Source: Yoonia sp. GPGPB17
GTDB lineage: Bacteria; Pseudomonadota; Alphaproteobacteria; Rhodobacterales; Rhodobacteraceae
Length of the DNA stretch: 64,000 nt
Reading direction: 5' to 3'
Assembly (NCBI RefSeq): GCF_037892195.1
Contig: NZ_JATACI010000002.1
Coordinates: 620,001 to 684,000 of the forward strand
Both the position numbers and the translations under genes were made by a program. The notes under the pieces were generated by a model. The model had not been told where the DNA came from and did not search any database. It saw only the letters and a list, made by a program, of their open reading frames with translations. Positions within the stretch are counted from its first letter, which is position 1; the number at the start of each line of letters is the position of its first letter. Positions 31,130 to 42,258 of the stretch are shown piece by piece.

Positions 31130-31851
31130 ATGCACAGCCCCATCGTTTCACTTTTGGGCCCAAAGAACCGGCTTGGCTGGTTTATACGCTATACCATTCT
31201 GGCGATGGGGGTGGTTGGCACTGTTTTTGCGCATGATGTAATCACTGACAACGCCTTTCATGGCAATACCGCACAGTACATTGGCGCGATGGTGATGATT
31301 GGTCTGCCGCTCTATGCCGTTGCCACAGGGATCATGGCCGATATGGGTCGTTTGCGCGTCCAATTGATTGAGGCTGCCGAAACAGACCAGATGACAGGTT
31401 TGCTACAACGTCAGGCCTTTCTGCGACGCACCGATCGTAAGTTGCATCAAACCGGTACGCTCTTGATGCTGGATATTGATGGGCTTGGACAGATTAACGC
31501 CAAACATGACCATCACGCAGGCGATCTGTGTCTGATGGCCTTGGCAATACGGCTGCGCGAAGTGACACGCGATACGGATGTGGTCGGGCGGATTGATGGG
31601 GCAACAATTGCGGTCTATCTGCCCGGCACACCGTTGGATCGGGCCGTGCTGCCGCAGAACGCCTTGCGCAGGGCATACAGGTCACAACAGGCAGTACGCG
31701 GTTTGAAGTTACCGTCTCTGTCGGCGTGGCATTGGCCGATGGCGAAACGACATTGGCCAGACTGATGCAGCAAGCCGAAGCGGCTCTGTTGCGCGCAAAG
31801 GCGCGTGGTCGCGCTCAGGTGATGATGTCGGACGGGCAAATCGCCGCCTGA
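31130..31851 (+). CDS. GGDEF-fold protein with degenerate active site (one frameshift)
   Basis: About 240 residues. Two membrane segments (YTILAMGVVGTVFA and IGAMVMIGLPLYAVATGIMA) precede a GGDEF-type domain: TDQMTGLLQRQAFLRR, LLMLDIDGLGQINAKHDHHAG. Where active diguanylate cyclases have RxGGDEF, this has GRIDGATIAVYLPG, so c-di-GMP synthesis is unlikely. The frame breaks near 31638-31645. Adding one C to GGGCC restores DRARAAAERLAQGIQVTTG and VSVGVALADGETTLARL, ending at 31851. It could act as a receptor or be truly decayed. Confidence 0.7.
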
Positions 31852-31989
31852 ACAACACCACAGTAGCGGTTTTTGTCGCATATTCTGGGGGTTGTCACAT
31901 TTCTGACGCGATATATAGTTCATTGTCATAAGAAGAATGCGGGACTGCCGCTTTGACTGCTCCCGCACAGCCTATCTGGGGTGTGACCT

Positions 31990-32577
31990 ATGACGCAGAC
32001 CGAATTCAGAACTGACTTTGTGCGCGAGCCGGGTGCGCTCAAGCATTATCCGGCGTTGGTGCTGAATGCAGACTATCGCCCGTTGTCCTATTACCCTCTG
32101 TCGCTTTGGCCGTGGCAGGAGGCCGTGAAGGCCGCATGGCTGGATCGTGTCGATATCGTCAGCGAATACGACGAGGTGGTGCGCAGCCCCTCCACGGTCA
32201 TAAGAATTCCGTCGGTTGTTGTGCTCAAAGACTATGTTAAACCGCAAAAACAGGTGGCGTTTACGCGCTTCAACCTGTTTCTGCGGGATGAATTCAGTTG
32301 CCAATACTGCGGAGCAAAGGGCGATCTGACCTTTGACCACGTGGTGCCACGCGCCAGCGGCGGCGTCACCAGCTGGGAAAACGTCGTCGCGGCCTGTTCG
32401 CCCTGCAATCTGCGCAAAGGCTCGCGGTCGCTCAAGGAATCTGGCATGAGCCTACAGAAACCGCCGCGCCGCCCCGTGCCAGAGCAATTGCATAACGTAG
32501 GACGCAAGTTTCCACCAAACCACCTGCACGACAGCTGGGTTGATTTCCTCTATTGGGATGCCGAACTCGAGGCCTAA
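31990..32577 (+). CDS. HNH endonuclease
   Basis: 195 residues with a C-terminal HNH nuclease domain. FSCQYCGAKGDLTFDHVVPR gives the first CxxC and the catalytic His, SWENVVAACSPCNLRKGSRS the Asn and the second CxxC. The N-terminus ALVLNADYRPLSYYPLSLWP is conserved in a stand-alone HNH group widespread in Alphaproteobacteria and not tied to restriction systems. Role unknown. Confidence 0.9.
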   Translation: MTQTEFRTDFVREPGALKHYPALVLNADYRPLSYYPLSLWPWQEAVKAAWLDRVDIVSEYDEVVRSPSTVIRIPSVVVLKDYVKPQKQVAFTRFNLFLRDEFSCQYCGAKGDLTFDHVVPRASGGVTSWENVVAACSPCNLRKGSRSLKESGMSLQKPPRRPVPEQLHNVGRKFPPNHLHDSWVDFLYWDAELEA

Positions 32578-32622
32578 GTCACACCGCGCTAGACTTGTGG
32601 ACGTGACCGGGGTAGGAAGGCG

Positions 32623-32638
32623 GCGTTAGCGCTAACGC
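32623..32638. promoter_or_regulatory. LacI-type operator in front of zwf
   Basis: GCGTTAGCGCTAACGC is a perfect 16-base palindrome ending 22 bases before the zwf start. Its core TTAGCGCTAA is the same as the palindrome in front of aglE (49383-49392), so a LacI-family regulator, possibly AglR, probably controls both. Confidence 0.6.
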
Positions 32639-32660
32639 ACCATCCATAGGGGAGTTTGCT

Positions 32661-34116
32661 ATGGTTTCTCGCGTCATTCCGGTCGAAGAGTTCGATTTGG
32701 TGATTTTCGGCGGCACCGGCGATTTGGCCCGGCGCAAAATCCTGCCCGGACTGTTTCGTCGTTTCTTGTCTGGTCAGATCTTAAGCCGGGTCGCGGATCA
32801 TAGGGGCGGCCCGGTCAGATCTGGATAGCGCTGGGTACCGTCACATGATTGCGAACGCCGTTGCCGAATTTGGCGGCGAAGAATCAAGCAATAAGAAGGG
32901 CTTGGAGGCCTTTCTTAAACAGCTAGAATACGTCGCCATTGATGCGCGCGGCGATGGTGGCTGGGCCGAGCTTGCCAAGAACGTGCGTCAGGATGTGGTG
33001 CAGGCATTCTATTTCTCTGTTGCACCGTCGCTTTTTGGTGATTTGGCTGAACGGTTGCACACGCACAAGATTGCCAACAAGAAAAGCCGGATCGTGGTGG
33101 AAAAGCCATTTGGCCGGGATCTGGAAACTGCGCGCGCATTGAATGAAACGCTGGCCGCGCATTTCCACGAACGCCAGATTTATCGGATCGATCACTACCT
33201 TGGCAAAGAGACTGTCCAAAACCTGATGGCCGTGCGCTTTGGCAATGTGTTGTTTGAGCCGCTTTGGAACAACCATTACGTTGATCATATCCAGATAACG
33301 GTGGCCGAGACTGTCGGTGTTGGCGGGCGCGGGGCCTATTATGACAAATCCGGCGCGATGCGTGATATGGTGCAAAACCACTTGATGCAATTGCTTTGCC
33401 TTATCGCCATGGAACCGCCCGGCCAGTTTGATTCCGATGCCGTGCGTGACGAGAAACTCAAGGTCATCAATGCCTTACAGCCCATTGATCATCATCACAT
33501 CGTGCGCGGCCAGTATGACGAAGGCCCCGATGGGCCCAGCTATCGCGAAGATGCAGAGAATCTGCGCAGCTTTACCGAAAGCTTTATCGCCATGCGGTGT
33601 CATATCGCAAATTGGCGGTGGGCAGGTGTGCCGTTTTATTTGCGCACGGGGAAGCGCATGAAGGCCCGGTCGTCCGAGATTGCAGTTGTTTTCAAAGACC
33701 TTGGACACACGATTTTCGAAGGCGACGAAGCGCGCCACCGCAACATTCTGTCCATTCGGCTGCAGCCGAACGAAGGCATGGATTTACAGGTGACGATCAA
33801 GGAGCCCGGGCCCGGTGGCATGCGCCTGATTGACGTGCCGCTTGACATGACCTTTGCCGAGGCACTGGGCGATGACGCACAGGATGTGACCGATGCCTAT
33901 GAGCGCCTGATTATGGATGTGATCCGGGGCAACCAAACACTCTTTATGCGCGGAGATGAGGTTGAGGCGGCCTGGGCCTGGACCGATCCGCTGATTGAAG
34001 GCTGGGAAGCGCGCAATGACGTGCCCAAGCATTATGATGCTGGCTCTGCAGGTCCAGAGGATGCGATGATGCTGTTGCACCGTGATGGGCGCAAATGGCG
34101 CGAGATCAAGGGCTGA
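32661..34116 (+). CDS. zwf: Glucose-6-phosphate dehydrogenase (one frameshift)
   Basis: Oxidises glucose-6-phosphate to 6-phosphogluconolactone, first step of the Entner-Doudoroff and pentose phosphate routes. VIFGGTGDLARRKILPGLFR is the NADP-binding loop, IVVEKPFGRDLETAR and YRIDHYLGKETVQNL hold the active-site Lys/His, and FIAMRCHIANWRWAGVPFYL lies in the second domain. The frame breaks at 32780-32786 (CTTAAGC); GCCGGC at this place gives GQMPAGSRIIGAARSD and a 484-residue protein, the normal length. pgl and pgi follow on the same strand. Confidence 0.93.
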
Positions 34117-34208
34117 CGCTGACTACTAAAGACCTTACATTTATGGGTGCATCTTGGCCCGGGGTTGCCGGTGCGAACATGCCCTGACCAAACAAAAGGA
34201 CTGCTCCC

Positions 34209-34880
34209 ATGAAACTTGTTGAGTATCCCGACGCGGAAATGATGATGATGGATCTGGCCGATACACTGGCCGGTGAGTTGAAGAACTGTTTGTTGGTGCA
34301 TGATCATGCGTCTTTCGCTGTGCCCGGTGGCACGACGCCCGGACCCATCTTTGACAGCCTTTGTGCGGCGGATCTGGATTGGTCCCGTGTGCATGTCATG
34401 CTGACAGACGAGCGCTGGGTGCCGGAAACCTCTGCAAGGTCAAATACGCGGCTGCTGCGCGAGCGGTTGCTGACAAGCCGCGCGGCGACGGCGACATATG
34501 TCCCGCTTTACGCCGATGCTGAAACGCCCGAAGAAAAGCTGCCAGAGCTGGCAAAGGCGTTGGTGCCAGAGCTGCCAATATCGGTGATGCTGTTGGGCAT
34601 GGGCGCGGATATGCACACCGCCTCGATCTTTCCCGGCGCCGATCAGTTAGACCTTGCCCTGAACGGCGATGACCTGCTGGTTGCCATGCGCGCGCCCGGT
34701 GCGCCCGAGCCGCGGATAACCCTGTCAGCCAAGATACTGAAATCCGCCATGAGCCGCCACATGGTGATCATCGGCGGTGAGAAACGCGACGCGCTGGAAC
34801 GGGCCCGCAATTTGCCGCCAGAGGAAGCCCCGGTGGCCGCGATCCTGAGCGGTACAACAGTTCACTGGGCGGAGCGATAG
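34209..34880 (+). CDS. pgl: 6-phosphogluconolactonase
   Basis: Hydrolyses 6-phosphogluconolactone. 223 residues of the NagB/Pgl type: FAVPGGTTPGPIFDSL, VHVMLTDERWVPETSARSN and LLGMGADMHTASIFPGADQL (the catalytic His lies in GADMHTAS). It starts after a 92-base gap from zwf and three bases before pgi. Confidence 0.93.
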   Translation: MKLVEYPDAEMMMMDLADTLAGELKNCLLVHDHASFAVPGGTTPGPIFDSLCAADLDWSRVHVMLTDERWVPETSARSNTRLLRERLLTSRAATATYVPLYADAETPEEKLPELAKALVPELPISVMLLGMGADMHTASIFPGADQLDLALNGDDLLVAMRAPGAPEPRITLSAKILKSAMSRHMVIIGGEKRDALERARNLPPEEAPVAAILSGTTVHWAER

Positions 34881-34883
34881 GTC

Positions 34884-36485
34884 ATGTGGGATAAACTTCG
34901 CGCGCATCACGCGCAGGTCGCGGATCGTCGCTTTGAAACGCTTGTTGATAAGAGACGCGCAGCGGATTTTAGCGCCCAGATGGGTGACATGCGTTTCGAC
35001 TACGCCAAGACGAATATCGACGCAGAAGGCCGCGCGCTGCTGATTGACCTGTTGGCGCAAGCGGGCGTTGCAGCCAAGCGCGACGCCATGTTTGCCGGCG
35101 CCCCGATCAATGAAACGGAAGGGCGTGCAGTGCTGCATACGGCGCTGCGCAACTTGGATGGTGATCCGGTTGTCGTCGATGGAAAGGACGTCATGCCGGA
35201 CGTTCTGGATACGCTTGCGCGTATGGAACGTTTCGCGGCGGATGTCCGCGATGGTCGCTTCGCCGGGCAGGGCGGCAAGATTACGGATGTGGTCAATATC
35301 GGCATTGGTGGCTCCGATCTGGGGCCCGCGATGGCCGTACAGGCCCTGGCGCCTTATCATGACGGTCCACGCTGCCATTTTGTCAGCAATGTTGATCCTG
35401 CCGATATTGCGGGTGTCTTGCGTGCCTGCGATCCGACAACGACACTTGTGATTGTGGCCTCGAAGACATTTACGACAATCGAGACCATGACCAATGCGCG
35501 TACAGCGCAGGCATGGATGCGCCAGCGTGTCGAAGATACGGGCGCGCAGTTTGCCGCCCTTTCAACGGCCGAGGACAAGACTGCTGCCTTTGGCATTGAT
35601 CCCTCGCGCGTCTTTGGGTTCGATGATTGGGTCGGTGGCCGCTATTCGATGTGGGGACCAATTGGTCTGTCCTTGATGATCGCCATCGGGCCGGACGCAT
35701 TTCGCGCTTTTCTGCGCGGCGCGCAGGCGATGGACCGGCATTTCCAGACCGCCCATTGGACGGACAACCTGCCTGCGCTTCTGGCGCTTGTTGGCATTTG
35801 GCACAATCAGATATGCGGCTATGCAACCCGTGCTGTGCTGCCTTATGATAACCTTCTCAGCAGGTTACCGGCCTATCTTCAACAGCTCGAAATGGAAAGC
35901 AACGGCAAGGGCGTCAGCATGGATGGCGCTGATTTGGACGTGCCCAGCGGCCCGGTTGTTTGGGGCGAGCCGGGCACGAACGGGCAGCATGCGTTCTATC
36001 AGTTGATCCATCAGGGGACACGCGTGATCCCATGTGAGTTCTTGGTTGCGGCCCGTGGGCATGAAGATGATCTGCACCATCAGCACCAGCTGCTGGTCGC
36101 AAACTGTCTTGCGCAATCCGAGGCGTTAATGCGCGGGCGTACGTTGGATGAGGCGCGCAGCAAGGTTGCCGATAGATCCGAAGGTGAAGAACTGGAACGG
36201 CAGGCCCGTCACCGTGTGTTTAAGGGCAATCGTCCGTCTGTCACCATCGCTTACCCGCAGATGACGCCCGAAGTGCTCGGCCAGATTGTGGCACTCTATG
36301 AGCACCGGGTGTTTGTCGAAGGTGTGGTGCTGGGCATCAATTCCTTCGACCAATGGGGGGTGGAACTGGGCAAGGAGCTTGCTACGGCGTTGCAGCCTGT
36401 TGTTGAGGGCAAAGAGAGCGCGGCGGGCAAGGATGGCTCAACTGCCGCACTTGTCGACTTTCTACAAATGCATGGGGTGTCTTGA
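34884..36485 (+). CDS. pgi: Glucose-6-phosphate isomerase
   Basis: Interconverts glucose- and fructose-6-phosphate. 533 residues with [15 protein letters not shown] (phosphate loop), [50 protein letters not shown] (the active-site Glu and His) and [14 protein letters not shown], which carries the C-terminal PGI signature. Together with zwf and pgl it lets fructose-6-phosphate re-enter the Entner-Doudoroff pathway. Confidence 0.97.
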   Translation: MWDKLRAHHAQVADRRFETLVDKRRAADFSAQMGDMRFDYAKTNIDAEGRALLIDLLAQAGVAAKRDAMFAGAPINETEGRAVLHTALRNLDGDPVVVDGKDVMPDVLDTLARMERFAADVRDGRFAGQGGKITDVVNIGIGGSDLGPAMAVQALAPYHDGPRCHFVSNVDPADIAGVLRACDPTTTLVIVASKTFTTIETMTNARTAQAWMRQRVEDTGAQFAALSTAEDKTAAFGIDPSRVFGFDDWVGGRYSMWGPIGLSLMIAIGPDAFRAFLRGAQAMDRHFQTAHWTDNLPALLALVGIWHNQICGYATRAVLPYDNLLSRLPAYLQQLEMESNGKGVSMDGADLDVPSGPVVWGEPGTNGQHAFYQLIHQGTRVIPCEFLVAARGHEDDLHHQHQLLVANCLAQSEALMRGRTLDEARSKVADRSEGEELERQARHRVFKGNRPSVTIAYPQMTPEVLGQIVALYEHRVFVEGVVLGINSFDQWGVELGKELATALQPVVEGKESAAGKDGSTAALVDFLQMHGVS

Positions 36486-36533
36486 AACACGCGTTTTGAC
36501 ATAAGTGGCGCTAAACGCTTGAAGGACGAAGAA

Positions 36534-36992
36534 ATGATTGTCGAAATGATACCACTGGCTATGGGTGCCATCCTGGTTGTGGCTATGCTGTTGGAGATAA
36601 AGACGGGCCGTATTCCGAACTGGCTGACTGTCTTGCCATTTGTCCTATTTGCCGTGCTTCTGTTTGTGTCCGATGACCTGACACCGCTCTATTGGCAGCT
36701 GGCACTTGCCCTGGGTGTCTTTGTTTTTGGTATTATCATGTTTGCAATCGGTGGGTCAGGCGCAGGTGCGGTAAAGCTGATGACTGGCACAGCACTATTC
36801 ATCCCTCTGTCGAATGCGCTTCTTGCGGCGGTCATCTTCTTTCTGGTCTTTTTCTTTAGTTCATTTGTCTTTGTTCAGATCCGCAAGGCATTTGGTAGCG
36901 AAGATAGCTCATGGCATCTCATGGCGAACGCCGTCATCCCGCTGAGTTTTTCCATCGGGGTCGCCGGTTTGACGGGCATGTTCTTGCAATAG
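36534..36992 (+). CDS. Prepilin-peptidase-like membrane protein with altered active site
   Basis: A 152-residue hydrophobic protein with about five or six membrane helices, resembling the A24/TadV (CpaA) leader peptidases. MLLEIKTGRIPNWLTVLP corresponds to the D-x-R-xx-IPN motif, and GGSGAGAVKLMTGTALFIP to the GxGD-x-KL motif. Both catalytic Asp positions appear substituted (Glu in the first, Ala in the second), so it may be inactive or a distinct family. The start is set by AAGGAC before ATG 36534. No tad/flp pilus genes are nearby. Confidence 0.65.
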   Translation: MIVEMIPLAMGAILVVAMLLEIKTGRIPNWLTVLPFVLFAVLLFVSDDLTPLYWQLALALGVFVFGIIMFAIGGSGAGAVKLMTGTALFIPLSNALLAAVIFFLVFFFSSFVFVQIRKAFGSEDSSWHLMANAVIPLSFSIGVAGLTGMFLQ

Positions 36993-37129
36993 CGGATTTT
37001 GGAACGAGCAAAAGGAATCGAACCAGCAACTGCATTCTAGAACGTTTTGCGCATGCATAACGAATTGACTTACATGTATTTTATGTGGAATTTCAGCAAA
37101 ATCTTGCGATCGCAGTGTTGAGTAATTGC

Positions 37130-37207
37130 CAGTCAAGGGTTCGAACCAGCGTGGCTTTTACCCAACAGACTTACGGCCCGCTGCATTCGTCTTCTCTGCC
37201 ACCCTTC
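37130..37207 (-). pseudogene. Decayed tRNA-Tyr-like sequence
   Basis: Read on the minus strand, GGGTGGCAGAG, GAATGCAGCGGGCCGTAAG, TCTGTTGGGT and GCTGGTTCGAACCC follow the order of a tRNA-Tyr(GTA) D-arm, anticodon arm, variable arm and T-loop. The anticodon stem has three apparent transitions relative to GCAGACTGTAAGTCTGT, U33 is lost and the T-stem is unpaired. A shorter T-arm-like piece (CTGGTTCGATTCC) is at 37010-37030. The stretch 36993-37534 otherwise holds no gene I can support. Confidence 0.4.
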
Positions 37208-37534
37208 GTGTTGCTCTCTAAGCAGGCCTTGAACCCCAGGCGCAACTGTTAACGGCGGCTGTTCAATCAACTGAACTGCCAGAGTGTAGTGCCTTGAGAT
37301 TGCGCGAGTGACCGAGGCGCAGGTTAACGCCGATCGACCTTCTGAATGGCCGAATTTCTGCTATATTCGAGGTGCCGACAGAATGCCTGGGGATCGGAAC
37401 ATAGTGTCTGATCTGATGGATATGCACTTTGGATAAACAAGCTCGAAGCCGTGCTATGCCAAGGTATTTGATCGCAACCTTGACTCAGCTCGGTCATTTT
37501 ATCGTTTGTTCAGCCATTGGTGACGTGAAAGCTC

Positions 37535-38002
37535 CTAGATACAGAAGATCAAACACTCCAACTCAATACCTATTCCATCGTCGTCGGCGTCGATGATCTG
37601 TGCCCTCGGTGGCTCAGAAGGTGTGGGGCTGACAGTCGTTCGGGGCGTGCCTGCTGCATCCGGGATGCGTTGGCCATTTACCACACTGACAGACTCGACG
37701 CTGCGAACGATCTCCTGACCATCTACTTGAACGCTCACAACAGCACCTTGACGGTTTGTGCCAGACACCCAGCTCCACCGCAAACCGTCTTGATAAGGCC
37801 CGCTGACAATAGCCTGACCGCCGGTTGGTGCGCCCCAGCGCGCGATCAAGTCGCTCTTCGTCGTCGTGCCGACAATTGTGGTATTTACAAATTGCTGTCT
37901 CTGGGCGGGATCAGCAGCAAATGGAGCGTCAAGGGCAACCGGTGTACATTGAATGCAAAAAAGGACGCTCATCAGAGCAGCGAGACGTAAAAACATATTC
38001 AT
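37535..38002 (-). CDS. Putative lipoprotein of unknown function
   Basis: About 155 residues. The N-terminus MNMFLRLAALMSVLFCIQC is a signal peptide ending in a lipobox-like Cys. FVNTTIVGTTTKSDLIARWG resembles the opening of SmpA/BamE-like small lipoprotein domains (GTTK.dv...G.P). The C-terminal part is Pro/Ser/Thr-rich, then acidic (DADDDG), and ends ECLIFCI. Its base composition looks more AT-rich than its neighbours, and the surrounding 1.3 kb is gene-poor. The region 38003-38325 holds nothing I can support. Confidence 0.5.
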   Translation of the reverse strand: MNMFLRLAALMSVLFCIQCTPVALDAPFAADPAQRQQFVNTTIVGTTTKSDLIARWGAPTGGQAIVSGPYQDGLRWSWVSGTNRQGAVVSVQVDGQEIVRSVESVSVVNGQRIPDAAGTPRTTVSPTPSEPPRAQIIDADDDGIGIELECLIFCI

Positions 38003-38325
38003 CGTAGGACTTTCAACTGGATCATTCATGGCAGGGTGCTTACGACTTGATGTCGAGTCAAGGGCGCTTGCTCAGCCAAGAAAGTGGAAACTGTCCGCCA
38101 GTGGTTTCTGGGAGCGGGACCTCAAATGCCGGAGGTGCGGGCAAGAGGATGATTTCTACGGGCACATCATGCGGGCGGCTGTGCCAAGGTAACCTGAGAG
38201 TGCTTGATCTGGTCCGGGTGAAAGTCTGGGACTCATGTTCCCAAAGCGCCGTAGACGTTCCCGTTTTTTTTCCACTTCAAGAATATGGAAAAATGCATAT
38301 TGCCCTGTAAGTACTTGATTATTAT

Positions 38326-38399
38326 TGGAGCGGGTAACGGGAATCGAACCCGTAACTGAAGCTTGGGAAGCTTTCGTGATACCTTTTCACCATACCCGC
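38326..38399 (-). tRNA. tRNA-Gly(CCC)
   Basis: The acceptor stem GCGGGTA pairs with TACCCGC, the T-arm is ACGGGTTCGATTCCCGT, and CCA is encoded at the 3' end. The anticodon loop TTCCCAA places CCC at 38365-38367 (reverse complement), reading GGG codons. The D-arm is GTGA/TCAC. The gene lies on the minus strand, upstream of the gene-poor stretch. Confidence 0.93.
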
Positions 38400-38447
38400 G
38401 CCGATACTTATGGCGTAATTGTGCGGCCCGGTGGCGTCAAGCCGCAA

Positions 38448-40484
38448 TCAGCGGGTGCGCCGCCGTCTCCGCCCGCCCTCTCCACCACCGCCAGTGTTGT
38501 GGTTGACTTGTGGGATCATGACGATGCTTTCAAGGATGGGGAACGGCTCGACCGCGTTGGGGATGTTTGAAGCGTTCACAAAATGCTCTTGGAAACGCGG
38601 CTCAATCGCGGTTTCGATTTTGTGAATATCGTGGACCGTCTGTTCGATTTCAGCACGGGCTTCAGTGTTCAAAAGCGCGATCCGCGCGCCGGTCCCAGCA
38701 GCGTTGCCTGCACTTGTTACCTTGTCTAGCGGTGCGTCGGGTATCATGCCCAGCACCATGGCATGCTTAGGGCTGATGTGTGCGCCAAAGGCACCTGCCA
38801 GTACGACCCGATCCACTTTATCAACGCCGAATTTGTCCATCAGCAACCGTGCGCCCGAATAGAGCGCTGCCTTGGCCATTTGGATTTGTCGGATGTCGGT
38901 GTTTGTGACCGCGATCTTCGGCCCGTCACTGTCGGTGCCATCGTAAAGGAGGTAGGAGTTCGTGCGCCCATCTTTGAAGCAGTTGGGTGAACCTGTCTGT
39001 TCGGCCGATCCAATCAGGCCCGGTCCGTCGACAATGCCAGCCATTCGCATTTCCGCGATCACTTCGATAATGCCAGAGCCGCAGATGCCGGTGATACCGG
39101 TTTGCGCAATCGCGGCATCAAAACCGTCTTCGTCTGACCACAGCTCTGATCCGATGACCTGAAAGCGCGGCAGTTTGGTTTCCGGATCGATTTCAACATG
39201 TTCAATTGCACCAGGGGCCGCGCGTTGCCCGCTGGTGATCTGCGCGCCTTCAAAGGCCGGACCGGTGGGGGAAGAGCAGGCGAGCACTTTTTCCTTGTTC
39301 CCGAGCAGGATTTCCGCGTTGGTCCCCACATCCACGACCAGCACAAGGTCTTCGGACTTATCAGGCGCTTCTGACAGTGCGACAGCCGCAGCATCGGCCC
39401 CCACGTGGCCCGCGATACAGGGCAGCAGATAGACGCGGCTGGCAGGATGCAGGTTGAGGTCCAGCTCTGACGCGCGCAGTGATATGGCCTCAGAAGTTGC
39501 TAGTGCAAAGGGTGCTTGGCCCAGCTCGTAGGCGTCTATGCCGAGGAAAAGGTGGTGCATCACCGGGTTGCAGACGAACACAGCATCCACGATCAGGTCA
39601 CGGTCGATTTCCGCCTCGGTCGCGATTTGCACGAAAAGGGCGTTCATGCCTTCGCGCACGGCGACGGTCATCTCGTCAGATCCGGTGGGGTTCATCATGC
39701 CATAGCTGACCCGGCTCATCAGGTCTTCACCAAAGCGGATCTGCGGGTTCATGATGCCCGATGAGGCGACAACCTCGCCCGATTGCAGGTCGCAAAGATG
39801 GGCGGCAATGGTGGTAGAGCCCAGATCGACGGCGAGGCCGTAAAGCGTGCCTTCGTAAAACCCCGGCCAGATGTGGATAATGCGCGGGCTAAAGACCGCA
39901 TCGCCAAGGTGGACAGCGACGGTGACCTTCCATTCCCCTTTGCGCAATGCACTTTGCAGGGTTTTGAGGGCGCCGAGGTCGGCTTCAAGTTCGGGCAATT
40001 CCCAATCGCGGCGCAGGGCAGAAACGAGCCGTTCCAGATCGCCTGAGGGGTCGTGCATGTCGGGTTCGGCCACTTCGACATAGTAGAGCTTGGTCGAAGG
40101 GTTCATGACGATGTCGCGTGCCTCAGCCCGTTTGCGCACGACTTGCTTGTGGACTTGGCTTTCGGCGGGGACGTCAATGACCACGTCACTTTGGATGGTG
40201 GCTTGGCAACCCAGGCGGCGGCCCTTCTTCAGACCGCGTTTGTCGTCATAGCGTTGCTCGACGCTGTTCCATTCGGAAAGCGCGTTGTCTGCGACGGTGA
40301 CACCATGCTTGGAAAACTCGCCATAAGACGGCGTGATTTGGCATTTCGAACAAATGCCGCGCCCGCCGCAGACGCTGTCCAGATCGACGCCCAATTGCCG
40401 CGCTGCTGTCAGTACAGGCGTACCTACTGCGAAGTGCCCGCGTTTGCCGGATGGGGTAAAGATGACGAGAGGATCGTTGGACAT
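38448..40484 (-). CDS. Corrinoid-protein reductive activator (RACo/RamA-like, DUF4445)
   Basis: A 678-residue ferredoxin-ASKHA protein. Residues ~1-100 are a 2Fe-2S ferredoxin domain (LDSVCGGRGICSKCQITPS and a later LGCQA Cys). The rest is the DUF4445 ATPase of the actin/hexokinase fold: YGLAVDLGSTTIAAHLCDL, LVLVVDVGTNAEILLGNKEK, GICGSGIIEVIAEM and DRVVLAGAFGAHI. Such proteins use ATP to drive electrons onto Co(II) corrinoid proteins that have lost activity. In Rhodobacteraceae a relative supports a split methionine synthase. The methyl-THF methyltransferase at 56846-57901 is the likely partner. The C-terminus is Gly/Arg-rich (GGRRRRRTR). Start at 40484 (MSNDPLVIF). Confidence 0.88.
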   Translation of the reverse strand: MSNDPLVIFTPSGKRGHFAVGTPVLTAARQLGVDLDSVCGGRGICSKCQITPSYGEFSKHGVTVADNALSEWNSVEQRYDDKRGLKKGRRLGCQATIQSDVVIDVPAESQVHKQVVRKRAEARDIVMNPSTKLYYVEVAEPDMHDPSGDLERLVSALRRDWELPELEADLGALKTLQSALRKGEWKVTVAVHLGDAVFSPRIIHIWPGFYEGTLYGLAVDLGSTTIAAHLCDLQSGEVVASSGIMNPQIRFGEDLMSRVSYGMMNPTGSDEMTVAVREGMNALFVQIATEAEIDRDLIVDAVFVCNPVMHHLFLGIDAYELGQAPFALATSEAISLRASELDLNLHPASRVYLLPCIAGHVGADAAAVALSEAPDKSEDLVLVVDVGTNAEILLGNKEKVLACSSPTGPAFEGAQITSGQRAAPGAIEHVEIDPETKLPRFQVIGSELWSDEDGFDAAIAQTGITGICGSGIIEVIAEMRMAGIVDGPGLIGSAEQTGSPNCFKDGRTNSYLLYDGTDSDGPKIAVTNTDIRQIQMAKAALYSGARLLMDKFGVDKVDRVVLAGAFGAHISPKHAMVLGMIPDAPLDKVTSAGNAAGTGARIALLNTEARAEIEQTVHDIHKIETAIEPRFQEHFVNASNIPNAVEPFPILESIVMIPQVNHNTGGGGEGGRRRRRTR

Positions 40485-40570
40485 GATGCGCGCCTGATTT
40501 GACCTGCCCTGAATGTATCTTTTGCGCACCCGATGGGAAGGCCCGTATCCGTCATAATAACTATGAGTAG

Positions 40571-42225
<1,655 letters not shown>

Positions 42226-42258
42226 GGTGGGTACTTAGGGTTTAGCAGGAAGTGAGCG

